A stretch of DNA of 64,000 nt from an uncultured Nitrospira sp. (GCA_902500995.1 CABVSR010000005.1:1-64000), one strand, 5' to 3'. Shown: positions 35,344-44,771, numbered from the stretch's first letter. Made by a program: numbers and translations. Notes: generated by a model not told the origin, from the letters alone.

Positions 35344-36660
35344 ATGGTCACTACGCCTAAGACAGAGATACCCGGATTCCCCCGCGTCGACTATTCCGCA
35401 CACCCTGCCTACGCACTAAAAGGGTACGGTAGCGCGCTCGATGATGATCGAATAGATCAAGAGGTCGGGGGGATCGATACGGCATTTCAGGGTCTACTGG
35501 TGGAGGCCGACGGCAACACAGCAGGCGAGGACGTCCGATTCGACGAGGTAGTCGGGTATCGAATTGACGCGCTGTTAGCCTATGCGCTTGGCCCAGGGGG
35601 CCTGACCGGCCGGATCGCGGATTATACGACACGAGCAATGAGAGTTGCGAAACAGTCGTTGTTAGATGAGTGGAAATTCAAGATCCGAAGTCATGCCGTG
35701 CGGTATCAGCCGGTCCTTACTGTGGCAGAACAGGAAAAGCTGAAGGTTTTCAAAACGGATGGTGTGGTATGTCTGGATTCCAGGGAAGATGCGGTGGCCG
35801 GCCTGTGGGATAAAATCTGGTGGGAGCGTAAGTTGTTGAAGCAGCAAGCCGCAAGATTGCCATGGGGGCGTTGCGCGATGGCGCTGGATCCGCACTCGCC
35901 GGCCGCACAGCTGCTGCAGTCGGCCTTGCAGCGCTCACGAGTGCTCGAGCTTGCTGGCGCGTATTCGGGGTGTCGCATGGAGCTTCTGTACGCGGCCTTG
36001 GATCACGCCCATGCACGTCAAGCGTGGTACAAGGGGTGTTACGCCGATGTCGGCATGGACACCACCACCACGGCCTATATGCATCTGGATGCGGATTTCG
36101 ATATTGTGAAGGCCATGCTGTATCTCACCGATGTGGAACCTGAAAACGGAGCATTTCGATTCGTCCGGGGGAGTCATCAGTGGCAGCGGTCGCCGTTTCT
36201 GATTGCCTTGTATAAGGGATTTGATTGCGAGCAGGACGCCTATTTTACACGCGCCCAGAATGGACTCGACTATGAAGGTGGGTATTATCGGCCTCGTTTT
36301 CACGTGCCATCCCACCGCCAGGAGTTGATGTCTCTCCCCAGCAGTTTTCGGGGCTCGACCCATTTCGGTGACGATGTGATCGATGGTTCTCCGATGTCCA
36401 CGCGGCTGCTCGCCGGCGAGCAGGTGTTCACGGGACCTGCAGGAACTTTCGTGCTGTTCCATGGTGCCGCCGGAATCCATCGTGGCTCACAGGTATCTCG
36501 GGGGGAGCGCTGGGCGATACAGATTGCGCTTCGTGCATCGAGAGAGACATCGCCACGTCCGCGTCGGGATGTGAGCGAAACGCTCGCGACGCTTCGCTAT
36601 CATCTCAGACGACTCAAACACACCGTACTATCAATTCCTGGACAATCCGATTCGCTGTGA
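35344..36660 (+). CDS. Phytanoyl-CoA dioxygenase (PhyH) family protein
   Basis: A 438-residue protein. The C-terminal half is a double-stranded beta-helix oxygenase: YMHLDADFDIVKAMLYLTDV gives the HxD iron ligands, ENGAFRFVRGSHQW is the PhyH hallmark, and GIHRGSQVSRGERWA gives the distal His and a 2-oxoglutarate-binding Arg. The N-terminal ~190 residues do not match anything I know. PhyH enzymes hydroxylate at unactivated carbons, and copies in glycan clusters are presumed to hydroxylate sugars or lipid carriers. It ends in GTGA overlap with the FkbM gene. Confidence 0.78.
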   Translation: MVTTPKTEIPGFPRVDYSAHPAYALKGYGSALDDDRIDQEVGGIDTAFQGLLVEADGNTAGEDVRFDEVVGYRIDALLAYALGPGGLTGRIADYTTRAMRVAKQSLLDEWKFKIRSHAVRYQPVLTVAEQEKLKVFKTDGVVCLDSREDAVAGLWDKIWWERKLLKQQAARLPWGRCAMALDPHSPAAQLLQSALQRSRVLELAGAYSGCRMELLYAALDHAHARQAWYKGCYADVGMDTTTTAYMHLDADFDIVKAMLYLTDVEPENGAFRFVRGSHQWQRSPFLIALYKGFDCEQDAYFTRAQNGLDYEGGYYRPRFHVPSHRQELMSLPSSFRGSTHFGDDVIDGSPMSTRLLAGEQVFTGPAGTFVLFHGAAGIHRGSQVSRGERWAIQIALRASRETSPRPRRDVSETLATLRYHLRRLKHTVLSIPGQSDSL

Positions 36661-37682
36661 CTCAATCTAAGGGCCAGACGGCGCTTCAGCCGGTCCTTGA
36701 AAGACTGCTGGGTCAGCAGCGCTTGATCATTGCGGATGCGGGCGCTGCGTACGGATTGCCTTCTCATCTGCAGATGCTTGCCTCTGTTTCCCGCCTGTGT
36801 TTGTTTGAGCCGCATGCCCAACGAGCAGAGGAACTTCGTCAGCTTTTAGGCGCCGAAGTGCGCGTGTTTCAGACGGCGCTCTCAGGGCAAGGTGGTGAAC
36901 GGACCTTGTATGTGACGAATGTTCCAACGGGAGCATCCCTGTTGCGGCCAGGGTCTGATGCGGTGGCATTGACGGACCGCGCCTATTTCTTTCCCCTGCA
37001 AGAAGAACGGATTCACACGCGTCGGCTTGAGGATGTGCTCCTCGAAGATGGCATCACCAGGCTGGACTTTCTGAAGGCCGATGTTCAGGGCGCAGAGCTG
37101 GAACTTCTCCAAGGGCTCGGCACAGCGCTGAGTCAAACACTTCTGGGGGTTGAATTAGAGGTCGGGTTTCCCGGCGGATATATCGGGCAGCCGGGATTTG
37201 GGGACATCGATCGACACCTCCGTGACCTCGGTTTGGAATTGCTGGATTTGCGGTTGGCGCGAATCCATAGATTCGTTTCCGGAAGCTATCGTTATCTGCC
37301 AGAGCAGGTGTTTGGTGTGCATGCCGATAGTTCTTCACTCAGTAAGCGCATCTGGGAGGCAGATGTGCTGTACTTTGTGAAACCGGCGACATTGATGCGA
37401 CGCGGCGACGTGCCGAGCATTCGCCGTCTAGCCTTGTTGTACTGTGCGTACGGGTTCTATACCGAAGCGCATCAGCTGTTCGACCAAGCGAATCAAACAG
37501 GCCTGCTTTCGTCGGAAGAGGCGATTCAACTTAAAGATGATGTCGTCCGTCTGCACCGTATGGCTCGGTTTTGCGCCTTTGATTCGACGATGTGGCATTG
37601 GCTTGCGAGTCCATTGCGCCGCTTGGGGATTCGCTTGCGAAACGCGCTATGCGGGTTTCAAGGTGGAAAATGGCAGGAATGA
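36657..37682 (+). CDS. FkbM family methyltransferase (1)
   Basis: A 341-residue protein starting at GTG 36657. IIADAGAAYGLPSHLQML and CLFEPHAQRAEELRQL resemble the SAM-binding start, and LDFLKADVQGAELELLQGL is the strong FkbM signature (K-x-DVQGAE). FkbM-type enzymes methylate hydroxyls on sugars and polyketides. The last ~100 residues extend beyond the domain and look helical. Its stop overlaps the start of the ABC transporter gene by 4 bp. Confidence 0.82.
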   Translation: MTQSKGQTALQPVLERLLGQQRLIIADAGAAYGLPSHLQMLASVSRLCLFEPHAQRAEELRQLLGAEVRVFQTALSGQGGERTLYVTNVPTGASLLRPGSDAVALTDRAYFFPLQEERIHTRRLEDVLLEDGITRLDFLKADVQGAELELLQGLGTALSQTLLGVELEVGFPGGYIGQPGFGDIDRHLRDLGLELLDLRLARIHRFVSGSYRYLPEQVFGVHADSSSLSKRIWEADVLYFVKPATLMRRGDVPSIRRLALLYCAYGFYTEAHQLFDQANQTGLLSSEEAIQLKDDVVRLHRMARFCAFDSTMWHWLASPLRRLGIRLRNALCGFQGGKWQE

Positions 37683-39436
37683 CGCCCTTGTTCGGCATGG
37701 ACCGGACTGCGATCCTGTCATGGCTGACGACCATCTACTCACTTCTCACGTATGCTGCTCGGACGTTCCCGTTGCTTGCTGCGTGTGTTCTCTTGTCGTT
37801 GATGTCAGTGGCGATGGAACTGCTAGCCATGATGAGCTTGGTTCCGTTGACCGAATTGGCAGTGGGACATGTCATTCCTTCCACGAGTACATGGGCCCGT
37901 ATTCCGGAGTGGTTTGGGTCTGCTCCCGACATGGCATTTTATGCGGTGGTATTTTTGCTGTTGATTAGTTTGCGGTTGATCACCTCGTTCTCATCCGGCG
38001 TACTGGTGTCGTATCTCTCTCGGAACATGATCGCGCATTTCTCATCCGAAGCATTCACCGCGTTTGTGAATGCACTCGCCTTTGAAGAGATTCAGCAGCG
38101 TAGCGTGGGATATTTCATCAATCTCGCCGGAGATGAGGCCAATCGAGCGAGTCAAGTCGTGACGGCGGTGTTGCGTCTGATTCCAGTGGCTGCGCTCGGG
38201 CTCCTGTACTTTTCAGCCCTTGCGTATCAGTCCTGGTGGCTGGCCATCGGCGTGGTGGCGTTTCTGGCGTTGTCGTTGGTGTGCTTAGGCCAGACGTTTC
38301 GGAAAGTGCATGAGTTGGGGGCACGTCAGCAACAAGAGTCTCGAGATCTCAATTCGCACTTTCTGGACTCGCTCAATTCCTTGCGAACCGTTCGCAGTTA
38401 CACGGCAGAAGCTGTTGTGAGCCGAGAGTATCAGCGGATGATCTTCGGGTACGCCAACACCTGTTTTCGTGTGGATGCGCTGTCTCTGCTCGCGAGCTTC
38501 GTGCCGGCGATCGTTCTTGTTCTGGCCAGCGGTGTGGCGGTGCTGTGGATCATCGATATGTCGGCGGTCGCCGCATATGTATCCGTCATTATGGTGGCCG
38601 TCGTGCTCTTATTGCGTTTCTTCCCGGTCGCGGGGCAAGCTATCGACATTTTTCTGCGCTTGGTGGCGGATCTTCGCGCAGGAGATGATTTGAGACGCGT
38701 GCTTCGTGACGTGTCCTCTCGGCAGGTGATGAGGCCTGCTCCCAATGAATGCGTGATCGCTCCACCCATCCATGAGATCCGGTTTGAAGCGGTGTCATTT
38801 GCCTATTCGCAGCGCGAACCGGTATTGCAGGCCTTCACGGTTTCATTCCACGCCGGACACAGCTATGCAGTCCTCGGTGAATCGGGTATCGGCAAATCAA
38901 CGTTCGTTGATCTGCTCCTCAAGTTTTACGCGTCGCAGAGCGGGCGCATCACGGTGAATGATGTCGATCTCTGTCGAGTCAATACACAGTGGTTGCGGGA
39001 TCGTGTTCGGGTCGTTGAGCAGCATGCCAAACTGTTTAACGACACGATATATCAGAATGTCGCCTTCGGCGCGCAGGTCACGTTGGATGAGGTTCGACAC
39101 GCTTGTCGAATCGCGTGTATCGACGCCGACATTGAACGCCTTTCGAACGGGTACAACACGCTGGTGACGTATCAAGGGAGCAATCTTTCTGGCGGGCAAC
39201 GACAGCGGCTGGCGATCGCCCGGGCACTGGTACGGAATCCGGACGTACTGATGTTGGATGAAAGCGTCAACGCATTGGATACGGAGTTACGCCGTCAGGT
39301 CGTGACGAGTATTCTGGAGGCCTATCGGCAGCGAATCGTGATTTGTATTACGCATGATCCTGCGGTGTCGGAGCAGTTCGAGCGAGTGCTGGAGTTTGCG
39401 CGGCTCAAGGCGGAGCCGCAGCCTCTCCGTTCCTAG
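37679..39436 (+). CDS. ABC transporter with fused permease and ATPase (PglK/MsbA-type flippase)
   Basis: A 585-residue half-transporter. The N-terminal ~330 residues have about six membrane helices. The ATPase follows: GESGIGKST (Walker A), the Q-loop region VVEQHAKLFN, LSGGQRQRLAIARALV signature and VLMLDESVNALD (Walker B). Single-polypeptide exporters of this shape flip lipid-linked oligosaccharides (PglK, Wzk) or lipid A (MsbA). No Wzx-type flippase or Wzm/Wzt pair is seen in the window, so this is the best candidate to move the glycan across the inner membrane. ATG 37679 matches the domain start better than in-frame sites upstream. Confidence 0.83.
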   Translation: MTPLFGMDRTAILSWLTTIYSLLTYAARTFPLLAACVLLSLMSVAMELLAMMSLVPLTELAVGHVIPSTSTWARIPEWFGSAPDMAFYAVVFLLLISLRLITSFSSGVLVSYLSRNMIAHFSSEAFTAFVNALAFEEIQQRSVGYFINLAGDEANRASQVVTAVLRLIPVAALGLLYFSALAYQSWWLAIGVVAFLALSLVCLGQTFRKVHELGARQQQESRDLNSHFLDSLNSLRTVRSYTAEAVVSREYQRMIFGYANTCFRVDALSLLASFVPAIVLVLASGVAVLWIIDMSAVAAYVSVIMVAVVLLLRFFPVAGQAIDIFLRLVADLRAGDDLRRVLRDVSSRQVMRPAPNECVIAPPIHEIRFEAVSFAYSQREPVLQAFTVSFHAGHSYAVLGESGIGKSTFVDLLLKFYASQSGRITVNDVDLCRVNTQWLRDRVRVVEQHAKLFNDTIYQNVAFGAQVTLDEVRHACRIACIDADIERLSNGYNTLVTYQGSNLSGGQRQRLAIARALVRNPDVLMLDESVNALDTELRRQVVTSILEAYRQRIVICITHDPAVSEQFERVLEFARLKAEPQPLRS

Positions 39437-39463
39437 CGAAATCGATCCGTTGATTGGGATGCC

Positions 39464-40177
39464 ATGGATGGTTTCTTCTCAAGTCGTCTGACCTCCTGCC
39501 TGTATTCCATGCTGAGGGCAATCCGTCCTGAAGTCCGTTGGTCCTATTCCCAAGAGGGTGAAGATCTTGTCCTGAATCGTCTCTTCGAGAATCAGCCTCA
39601 TGGGTTTTATGTGGATGTCGGCGCGCATCACCCGTTTCGATTTTCAAATACGTATTTGCTCTCTCGGCGCGGCTGGTGGGGGATCAATGTTGACCCCAAT
39701 CCCCAGGCGATGCAGTTATTCCAACGACTGCGCCGGCGGGATGTCAATCTGGCTGTAGGGATTGCTGAGCAGGCCGGAAGCCGTTGCTATTTCCAGTTTA
39801 ATGAGCCTGCCCTGAACACGTTCGATGAACAGTTGGCACGTCAGCGGGAAGTTCGAGATGGTTATCAATTGATCGCGTCGACGCCTGTTCCCGTCTTACC
39901 GCTCCGCCAGGTATTTGAACAGCACTTGCCTCCGGGGCAGGTTATAGATGTGTTGTCGGTGGATGCGGAGGGATATGATCTGAGTGTCATCCGGTCGAAT
40001 GACTGGGACCGGTTTCGTCCGTATTGCGTGCTGGTGGAGACGTTGCAGTCGTCGTTGGCTGCGCTTGAGAAGAACGAGACGCATCACTACCTGTCGGCCC
40101 GTGGCTATGAGTTATTTGCCAAAACGGTGAATACGTTTATTTATCTGGACCACAAAAGCCCGAGGGACCCGTGCTAG
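39464..40177 (+). CDS. FkbM family methyltransferase (2)
   Basis: A 237-residue protein: YSQEGEDLVLNRLF and GFYVDVGAHHPFRFSNTYLL form the N-terminal SAM motif (with the DVGAHHP hallmark of FkbM methyltransferases), NVDPNPQAMQLF gives the acidic residue, and DVLSVDAEGYDLSVI is the FkbM core motif. Together with the gene at 36657 it brackets the ABC transporter. Presumed to O-methylate a sugar of the repeat unit. The final 7 bases overlap the GTG start of the next gene. Confidence 0.86.
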   Translation: MDGFFSSRLTSCLYSMLRAIRPEVRWSYSQEGEDLVLNRLFENQPHGFYVDVGAHHPFRFSNTYLLSRRGWWGINVDPNPQAMQLFQRLRRRDVNLAVGIAEQAGSRCYFQFNEPALNTFDEQLARQREVRDGYQLIASTPVPVLPLRQVFEQHLPPGQVIDVLSVDAEGYDLSVIRSNDWDRFRPYCVLVETLQSSLAALEKNETHHYLSARGYELFAKTVNTFIYLDHKSPRDPC

Positions 40178-41088
40178 CGCCGATCGGCTTGTTTGTCTAT
40201 AAGCGCCCTGAGCATACTGCGCAAGTTTTGGAAGGCCTGCGAAATAACCGAGAGGCTCGGGAGTCGGATCTCTTTGTGTTTGCAGATGGAGCGAAAGATC
40301 CACGCGCGAGCGACATGGTTTCCGCCGTCAGGGCGTTGGTCAGGCAGCTGACGGGATTCCGTTCCGTAACCGTCGTGGAACAGTCCGTGAACCTTGGGCT
40401 GGCTCGTTCAATCGTGACCGGAGTAGCGGATTTGACGAAACGATTCGGGCGAGTGATCGTCTTGGAAGACGACGTGGTCCCAGCCCCGTATTTTCTGCAG
40501 TATATGAATGCCGCGTTAGACAAGTATGAGCACGTTCGGCAAGTGGTCAGCATTCATGGCTACTCCTATCCTGTAGATCGTTCACTGCCGGAAACGTTTT
40601 TCCTTCGCGGCGCGGATTGTTGGGGATGGGCCACATGGGAGCGAGGCTGGCGTGTTTTTGAACCGGATGGAGCCAAGCTGTTGGCAAGGCTTTCCGAAAG
40701 CGGGCTGTCGCATGCGTTTGACCTGGACGGAGGGTATCCGTATACAAAAATGCTCGAGGACCAGGTGGCGGGGCGCAATGACTCCTGGGCCATCCGATGG
40801 CATGCGGCGGCATTCCTGGAAGGGTTACTCACGTTGTATCCAGGTTCTTCCCAAGTTCAGAACATCGGTACTGACGGCAGCGGAACTCACGGGGGGCGTG
40901 CCGCAAACTTTTTGCATGCCTCATGGGGAAGACCGGTCAGGCTGGAGGATATCCCGATACAGGAATGCCGGAGGGCGCGCAAAGCATTCGTCCACATGTT
41001 GAAATCATTGCGGCCGTCACTGGCTCAGAGGATATGGGGGCGCCTGCGGAGAATGACTGACCGGATTCCAACGGGAGTGGAGGGATGA
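40171..41088 (+). CDS. GT-A type glycosyltransferase
   Basis: A 305-residue protein starting at GTG 40171. PIGLFVYKRPEHTAQVLEGL opens a GT-A fold, RVIVLEDDVVPAPYFLQYMN carries the acidic DxD-type motif, and GADCWGWATWERGW is a conserved aromatic segment of this group. Related sequences are annotated as GT2-like or sugar transferases in O-antigen clusters. Donor and acceptor are unknown. An ATGA overlap joins it to the next gene. Confidence 0.75.
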   Translation: MLAPIGLFVYKRPEHTAQVLEGLRNNREARESDLFVFADGAKDPRASDMVSAVRALVRQLTGFRSVTVVEQSVNLGLARSIVTGVADLTKRFGRVIVLEDDVVPAPYFLQYMNAALDKYEHVRQVVSIHGYSYPVDRSLPETFFLRGADCWGWATWERGWRVFEPDGAKLLARLSESGLSHAFDLDGGYPYTKMLEDQVAGRNDSWAIRWHAAAFLEGLLTLYPGSSQVQNIGTDGSGTHGGRAANFLHASWGRPVRLEDIPIQECRRARKAFVHMLKSLRPSLAQRIWGRLRRMTDRIPTGVEG

Positions 41089-41906
41089 AGCGATTGATCA
41101 AGTCTTGGATCCCTCCCGCCGTTCTGAATGCCGTCCGCGGGATGTGCTCCGATGACATTCATTTTCAAGGCCGGTTTTCTACCTGGGAGTCCGCGCGAGC
41201 CGCTTCTTCCGGGTATGACGATGAAGCGATCTTCAGAAAATCCAGAGCCGCGGCGCTCAAGGTCAAGAGCGGAGAGGCCGCGTATGAGCGCGACTCGGTT
41301 CTATTCGATCATGTGCAGTTTTCGTATCCTGTTCTGTCGGGTCTCTTGCGCGGCGCATGCGGACGAGGCGGGAATGTGCGTGTGTTGGATTTCGGTGGAT
41401 CATTTGGCACAACCTACAGGCAGTTCAAGGCGTTCGTGAGACCGTCGGTTTCCGTACGATGGCATATCGTCGAACAGCCTCGAGTCGTCGAAGCAGGGCA
41501 GGCGGAATTTGCAGATGAAGCACTGAAGTTTTTTCATACGTTGGAGGAGGCTGCCGCTGCGGAAGGGCCCGACGTGGTATTACTCTCGAGCGTCCTTCAA
41601 TATGTCCCCAAGCCCTACGATCTCATCCGGCACATTTGCTCGATTGGGGCGGAGAGTATTGTCGTGGCGCGAACGCCGTGCGCGCTTGCCGAGCAGGATG
41701 TGCTGACCGTTCAAGTGGTTCCGCCTTCCATTTACAAGGCCAGTTATCCCTGTTGGATATTCGCTGAAGCCAAGTTGCTCCAGGCGTTCTCGGCCGAGTA
41801 TCGACTGGTGGCTTCATTTCAAGAACCTGGTGGACCGTTACAGAGCAATCAGGGCCCCTTTGAACTTCGCGGTTTCATCCTGGAACGAAAGTCGTCATCC
41901 AGATGA
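41085..41906 (+). CDS. Putative methyltransferase, TIGR04325 family
   Basis: A 273-residue protein. FQGRFSTWESARAASSGYDD is the recurring N-terminal signature of the family; VRVLDFGGSFGTTYRQF resembles a SAM motif I, WHIVEQPRVVEAGQ gives motif II, and VVLLSSVLQYVPKPYDLI a late motif. The C-terminal QSNQGPFELRGFILER matches the expected tail. Family members occur in O-antigen clusters; the reaction has not been shown to my knowledge. Coupled by ATGA on both sides. Confidence 0.75.
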   Translation: MKRLIKSWIPPAVLNAVRGMCSDDIHFQGRFSTWESARAASSGYDDEAIFRKSRAAALKVKSGEAAYERDSVLFDHVQFSYPVLSGLLRGACGRGGNVRVLDFGGSFGTTYRQFKAFVRPSVSVRWHIVEQPRVVEAGQAEFADEALKFFHTLEEAAAAEGPDVVLLSSVLQYVPKPYDLIRHICSIGAESIVVARTPCALAEQDVLTVQVVPPSIYKASYPCWIFAEAKLLQAFSAEYRLVASFQEPGGPLQSNQGPFELRGFILERKSSSR

Positions 41907-42631
41907 TGACGAGGCTGAAGCAGTTTTACGCGGCCCAGATGATGTGCCCAGATTTCCCTGGGTTGTTCATCAACCCATTCTACTTTGCACGCAAGGGACT
42001 CTATGATAGCATCCGTGGCCTTTCGCCCGGCATCACGGGGCGTGTCCTGGATGTTGGCTGCGGAAGCCAACCCTATCGCCGGTTGTTTGCCACCGCTGAC
42101 TATACGGGGATGGAGCTGGATACGCAGGAAAACCGCGCTCACAAACGAGCCGATGTGTTTTACGACGGCCAGACCTTTCCATTCGAGCCGGAGAGTTTCG
42201 ACTCTCTCCTCTGTAGTCAGGTGTTGGAGCATGTCTTCACTCCGTTGCAATTTGTTCGGGAGCTTAATCGAGTGCTCAGGCCAGGGGGGGCCTTGCTCCT
42301 GACGGTCCCGTTTGTGTGGGACGAGCATGAACAGCCGTATGATAGTGCGCGATACACGTCATTCGGCCTACAGGCTTTGATGGAGGAGGCCGGCTTCGAG
42401 GTGGTCGAACAGATCAAGACAATGGGCGATGTTCGAGTGCTCTGCCAACTGATGAATGCGTATCTGTATAAAGTGACAGTGAGCAAGAACCCATACCTGA
42501 ATCTTTTCAGTACCCTGTTATTGATGGCGCCCATTAACCTCTTTGGAACCGCGGCACGATTCATTACTCCTGCGAATCCGGACTTATATCTCGATAACGT
42601 CATTCTGGCGAGAAAAGCAGGGCGGGAATGA
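41903..42631 (+). CDS. Class I SAM-dependent methyltransferase
   Basis: A 242-residue methyltransferase: GRVLDVGCGSQPYRRLF is motif I, YTGMELDTQENRAHK motif II, and FDSLLCSQVLEHVFTPLQFV motif IV, followed by RPGGALLLTVPFVWDEHEQP. The C-terminal ~60 residues are hydrophobic (LNLFSTLLLMAPINLFGTAA), suggesting membrane association. That would suit a lipid-linked sugar as substrate. Start codons at 41903 and 41906 overlap the previous stop. Confidence 0.82.
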   Translation: MMTRLKQFYAAQMMCPDFPGLFINPFYFARKGLYDSIRGLSPGITGRVLDVGCGSQPYRRLFATADYTGMELDTQENRAHKRADVFYDGQTFPFEPESFDSLLCSQVLEHVFTPLQFVRELNRVLRPGGALLLTVPFVWDEHEQPYDSARYTSFGLQALMEEAGFEVVEQIKTMGDVRVLCQLMNAYLYKVTVSKNPYLNLFSTLLLMAPINLFGTAARFITPANPDLYLDNVILARKAGRE

Positions 42632-43617
42632 ACGCATCCGAAAGCTTTTCAGGCTCGAATGTCCTGATTACCGGAGGGCTGGGATTCATCGGCTCCAATT
42701 TGGCTCGAGAGTTAGTTGCGAGAGGGGCTCATGTGACGCTGGTGGATAGCCTGATCCCGGAGTATGGGGGAAATCTCTTCAATATTGATGATATTGAAGG
42801 ACATATTCGCGTGAATATTTCCGATGTGCGTGACGAATACAGTTTCAGGCATCTCATTCAGGGGCAGGACTATTTGTTCAATTTGGCGGGGCAAACAAGT
42901 CACCTCGATTCCATGGAAAATCCTTATTCGGATCTCGAGATCAATTGCCGCGCGCAGCTGTCGATACTGGAGGTTTGCCGCCGTTATCAACCGAATATCA
43001 AGATCGTCTTTGCGAGTACGAGACAGATCTATGGAAAGCCAGACTATTTGCCGGTGGATGAGAAGCACCTGCTGAGGCCGGTGGACGTGAATGGGATCAA
43101 TAAGATGGCGGGTGAGTGGTATCACATACTCTACAACAATGTGTACGACATTCGCTCCTGTGCCTTGCGCTTGACCAATACCTACGGGCCTCGGATGCGA
43201 ATCAAGGATGCCAGGCAAACGTTTTTAGGCGTCTGGATTCGTCTGCTTGCTGAAGGTAAGCCGTTCGATGTGTGGGAAGGGCACCAACTTCGGGACTTCT
43301 CATTTGTCAGTGACGTCGTTGATGCCATGCTCCTGGCAGCGGTTCGTGAGGAAGCGAATGGTCAGGTCTTTAATCTGGGGGGCGAACCGGCAATCAGTCT
43401 CAAGGATCTTGCGGAGTTGCTTGTGAAGGTCGCCGCCGGAGGAAGTTATGTTCTTCGGTCGTTTCCAGGCGAGCGGAAGCGGATCGACATCGGTGACTAT
43501 TATGCGAATTTCGAGAAGATTCGAACCACACTGGGATGGGAACCTCGCGTGACATTAGAGCAAGGGCTTCATCGAACGGTCGAGTTTTATCGGCATCATC
43601 TCCATCACTACCTGTAA
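42628..43617 (+). CDS. NAD-dependent sugar epimerase/dehydratase (2)
   Basis: A 329-residue extended SDR enzyme: VLITGGLGFIGSNLARELV nucleotide motif, FASTRQIYGKPDY and NGINKMAGEWYH supplying catalytic residues. The usual Tyr of YxxxK is replaced by Asn-Gly-Ile-Asn-Lys here, since the sequence reads DVNGINKMAGE; the neighbourhood should be checked for an alternative tyrosine. Likely a nucleotide-sugar 4-epimerase or dehydratase feeding the aminotransferase that follows. It begins in ATGA overlap. Confidence 0.75.
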   Translation: MNASESFSGSNVLITGGLGFIGSNLARELVARGAHVTLVDSLIPEYGGNLFNIDDIEGHIRVNISDVRDEYSFRHLIQGQDYLFNLAGQTSHLDSMENPYSDLEINCRAQLSILEVCRRYQPNIKIVFASTRQIYGKPDYLPVDEKHLLRPVDVNGINKMAGEWYHILYNNVYDIRSCALRLTNTYGPRMRIKDARQTFLGVWIRLLAEGKPFDVWEGHQLRDFSFVSDVVDAMLLAAVREEANGQVFNLGGEPAISLKDLAELLVKVAAGGSYVLRSFPGERKRIDIGDYYANFEKIRTTLGWEPRVTLEQGLHRTVEFYRHHLHHYL

Positions 43618-43628
43618 GCAGAGGCGTC

Positions 43629-44771
43629 GTGTCGCAGTTCCCTATGATTCCAGCCGCTAATCCCCTAGCAGACTATCTTGCTCGGAAGCCGGAGATTGAC
43701 GAGGCGATTCAGCGTGTTCTTTCAGGAGGGCGGTATATTCTTGGGCCAGAAGTTGCTGCCTTCGAGCAAGAGTTCGCCGCCTTTCTAGGTGCGGATTTTG
43801 CCGTGGGTGTGGGCAGCGGCACAGAAGCGTTACATGCGGCTCTGCGCGTGTGCGGTATAGGCCAAGGTGACACGGTGATCACGGTGTCGCATACCGCCGT
43901 GGCCACAGTGGCCGCAATCGAGTTAGCCGGCGCGATTCCGTTGCTGGTCGATATTGATCCTCAGACCTACACCCTCGATGCCAATCAGCTCGAAGATACT
44001 CTCCTGGCGGGCCGGTCGTCGCGCATCAAAGCGGTGATTCCTGTCCATCTCTATGGTCATCCTGCGGATATGCCCACGATCATGAGCATCGCGGAGCGGT
44101 TCGATGTGAGGGTGATTGAAGACTGTGCCCAATCCCACGGAGCCTCGATCGGTGGCCGGAGAGTCGGGACGTGGGGGCATCTGGCGGCATTCAGCTTTTA
44201 TCCCACGAAGAATCTGGGTGCGTTGGGGGATGGCGGAGCGGTGGTCACCAATGATCCGACATTAGCGGCACGCACGGCATTGTTCCGTGAATATGGCTGG
44301 ATGGAGCGCTACATTAGCGATATACCGGGTGCCAACACCAGGCTTGATGAACTCCAGGGCGCCATATTGCGAGTCAAGCTTCGGTTTCTTGAGCAGGACA
44401 ATGTAAAGCGGCAGGAAGTGGCACGTCGGTACGATTCGATGTTGTCTGGATCGTCACTCGTTCTACCGCGAACGCATCCTGGGCATACGCATGTCTACCA
44501 CCAGTATGTCATCCGCACTCCTCGCCGTGACGCCTTGAAGCAATCGTTGGCCAAATCCTCTGTGGGATCCCTCATCCATTATCCTGTTCCAATACATCTC
44601 CAGCCTGCCTATCGCGATGGCCTCTTGGCACCGGGAGGGCTTTCCCAGACGGAGCGGATCTGTGAGGAGATCCTCAGTCTTCCCATCCATCCACACCTGA
44701 CTCAAGATGAGGTGAATCGCGTTGGCGATGCGATTCGGTCGTGGCTTCAGCAGGATTCGCAGCCTAAGTGA
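43629..44771 (+). CDS. DegT/DnrJ/EryC1/StrS sugar aminotransferase (2)
   Basis: A 380-residue PLP-dependent transaminase: FAVGVGSGTEALHAALRV for phosphate binding, VIEDCAQSHGASI for the pyridine-facing Asp, FSFYPTKNLGALGDGGAVVT with the Schiff-base Lys. This matches the QdtB/FdtB/TylB group acting on dTDP-3-keto-6-deoxyhexoses. RmlB in this window makes a dTDP-4-keto precursor; a 3,4-ketoisomerase (FdtA/QdtA) is not seen, so the route is incomplete. GTG 43629 follows AGCAGAGG at correct spacing; ATG 43644 is the alternative. Confidence 0.87.
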   Translation: MSQFPMIPAANPLADYLARKPEIDEAIQRVLSGGRYILGPEVAAFEQEFAAFLGADFAVGVGSGTEALHAALRVCGIGQGDTVITVSHTAVATVAAIELAGAIPLLVDIDPQTYTLDANQLEDTLLAGRSSRIKAVIPVHLYGHPADMPTIMSIAERFDVRVIEDCAQSHGASIGGRRVGTWGHLAAFSFYPTKNLGALGDGGAVVTNDPTLAARTALFREYGWMERYISDIPGANTRLDELQGAILRVKLRFLEQDNVKRQEVARRYDSMLSGSSLVLPRTHPGHTHVYHQYVIRTPRRDALKQSLAKSSVGSLIHYPVPIHLQPAYRDGLLAPGGLSQTERICEEILSLPIHPHLTQDEVNRVGDAIRSWLQQDSQPK

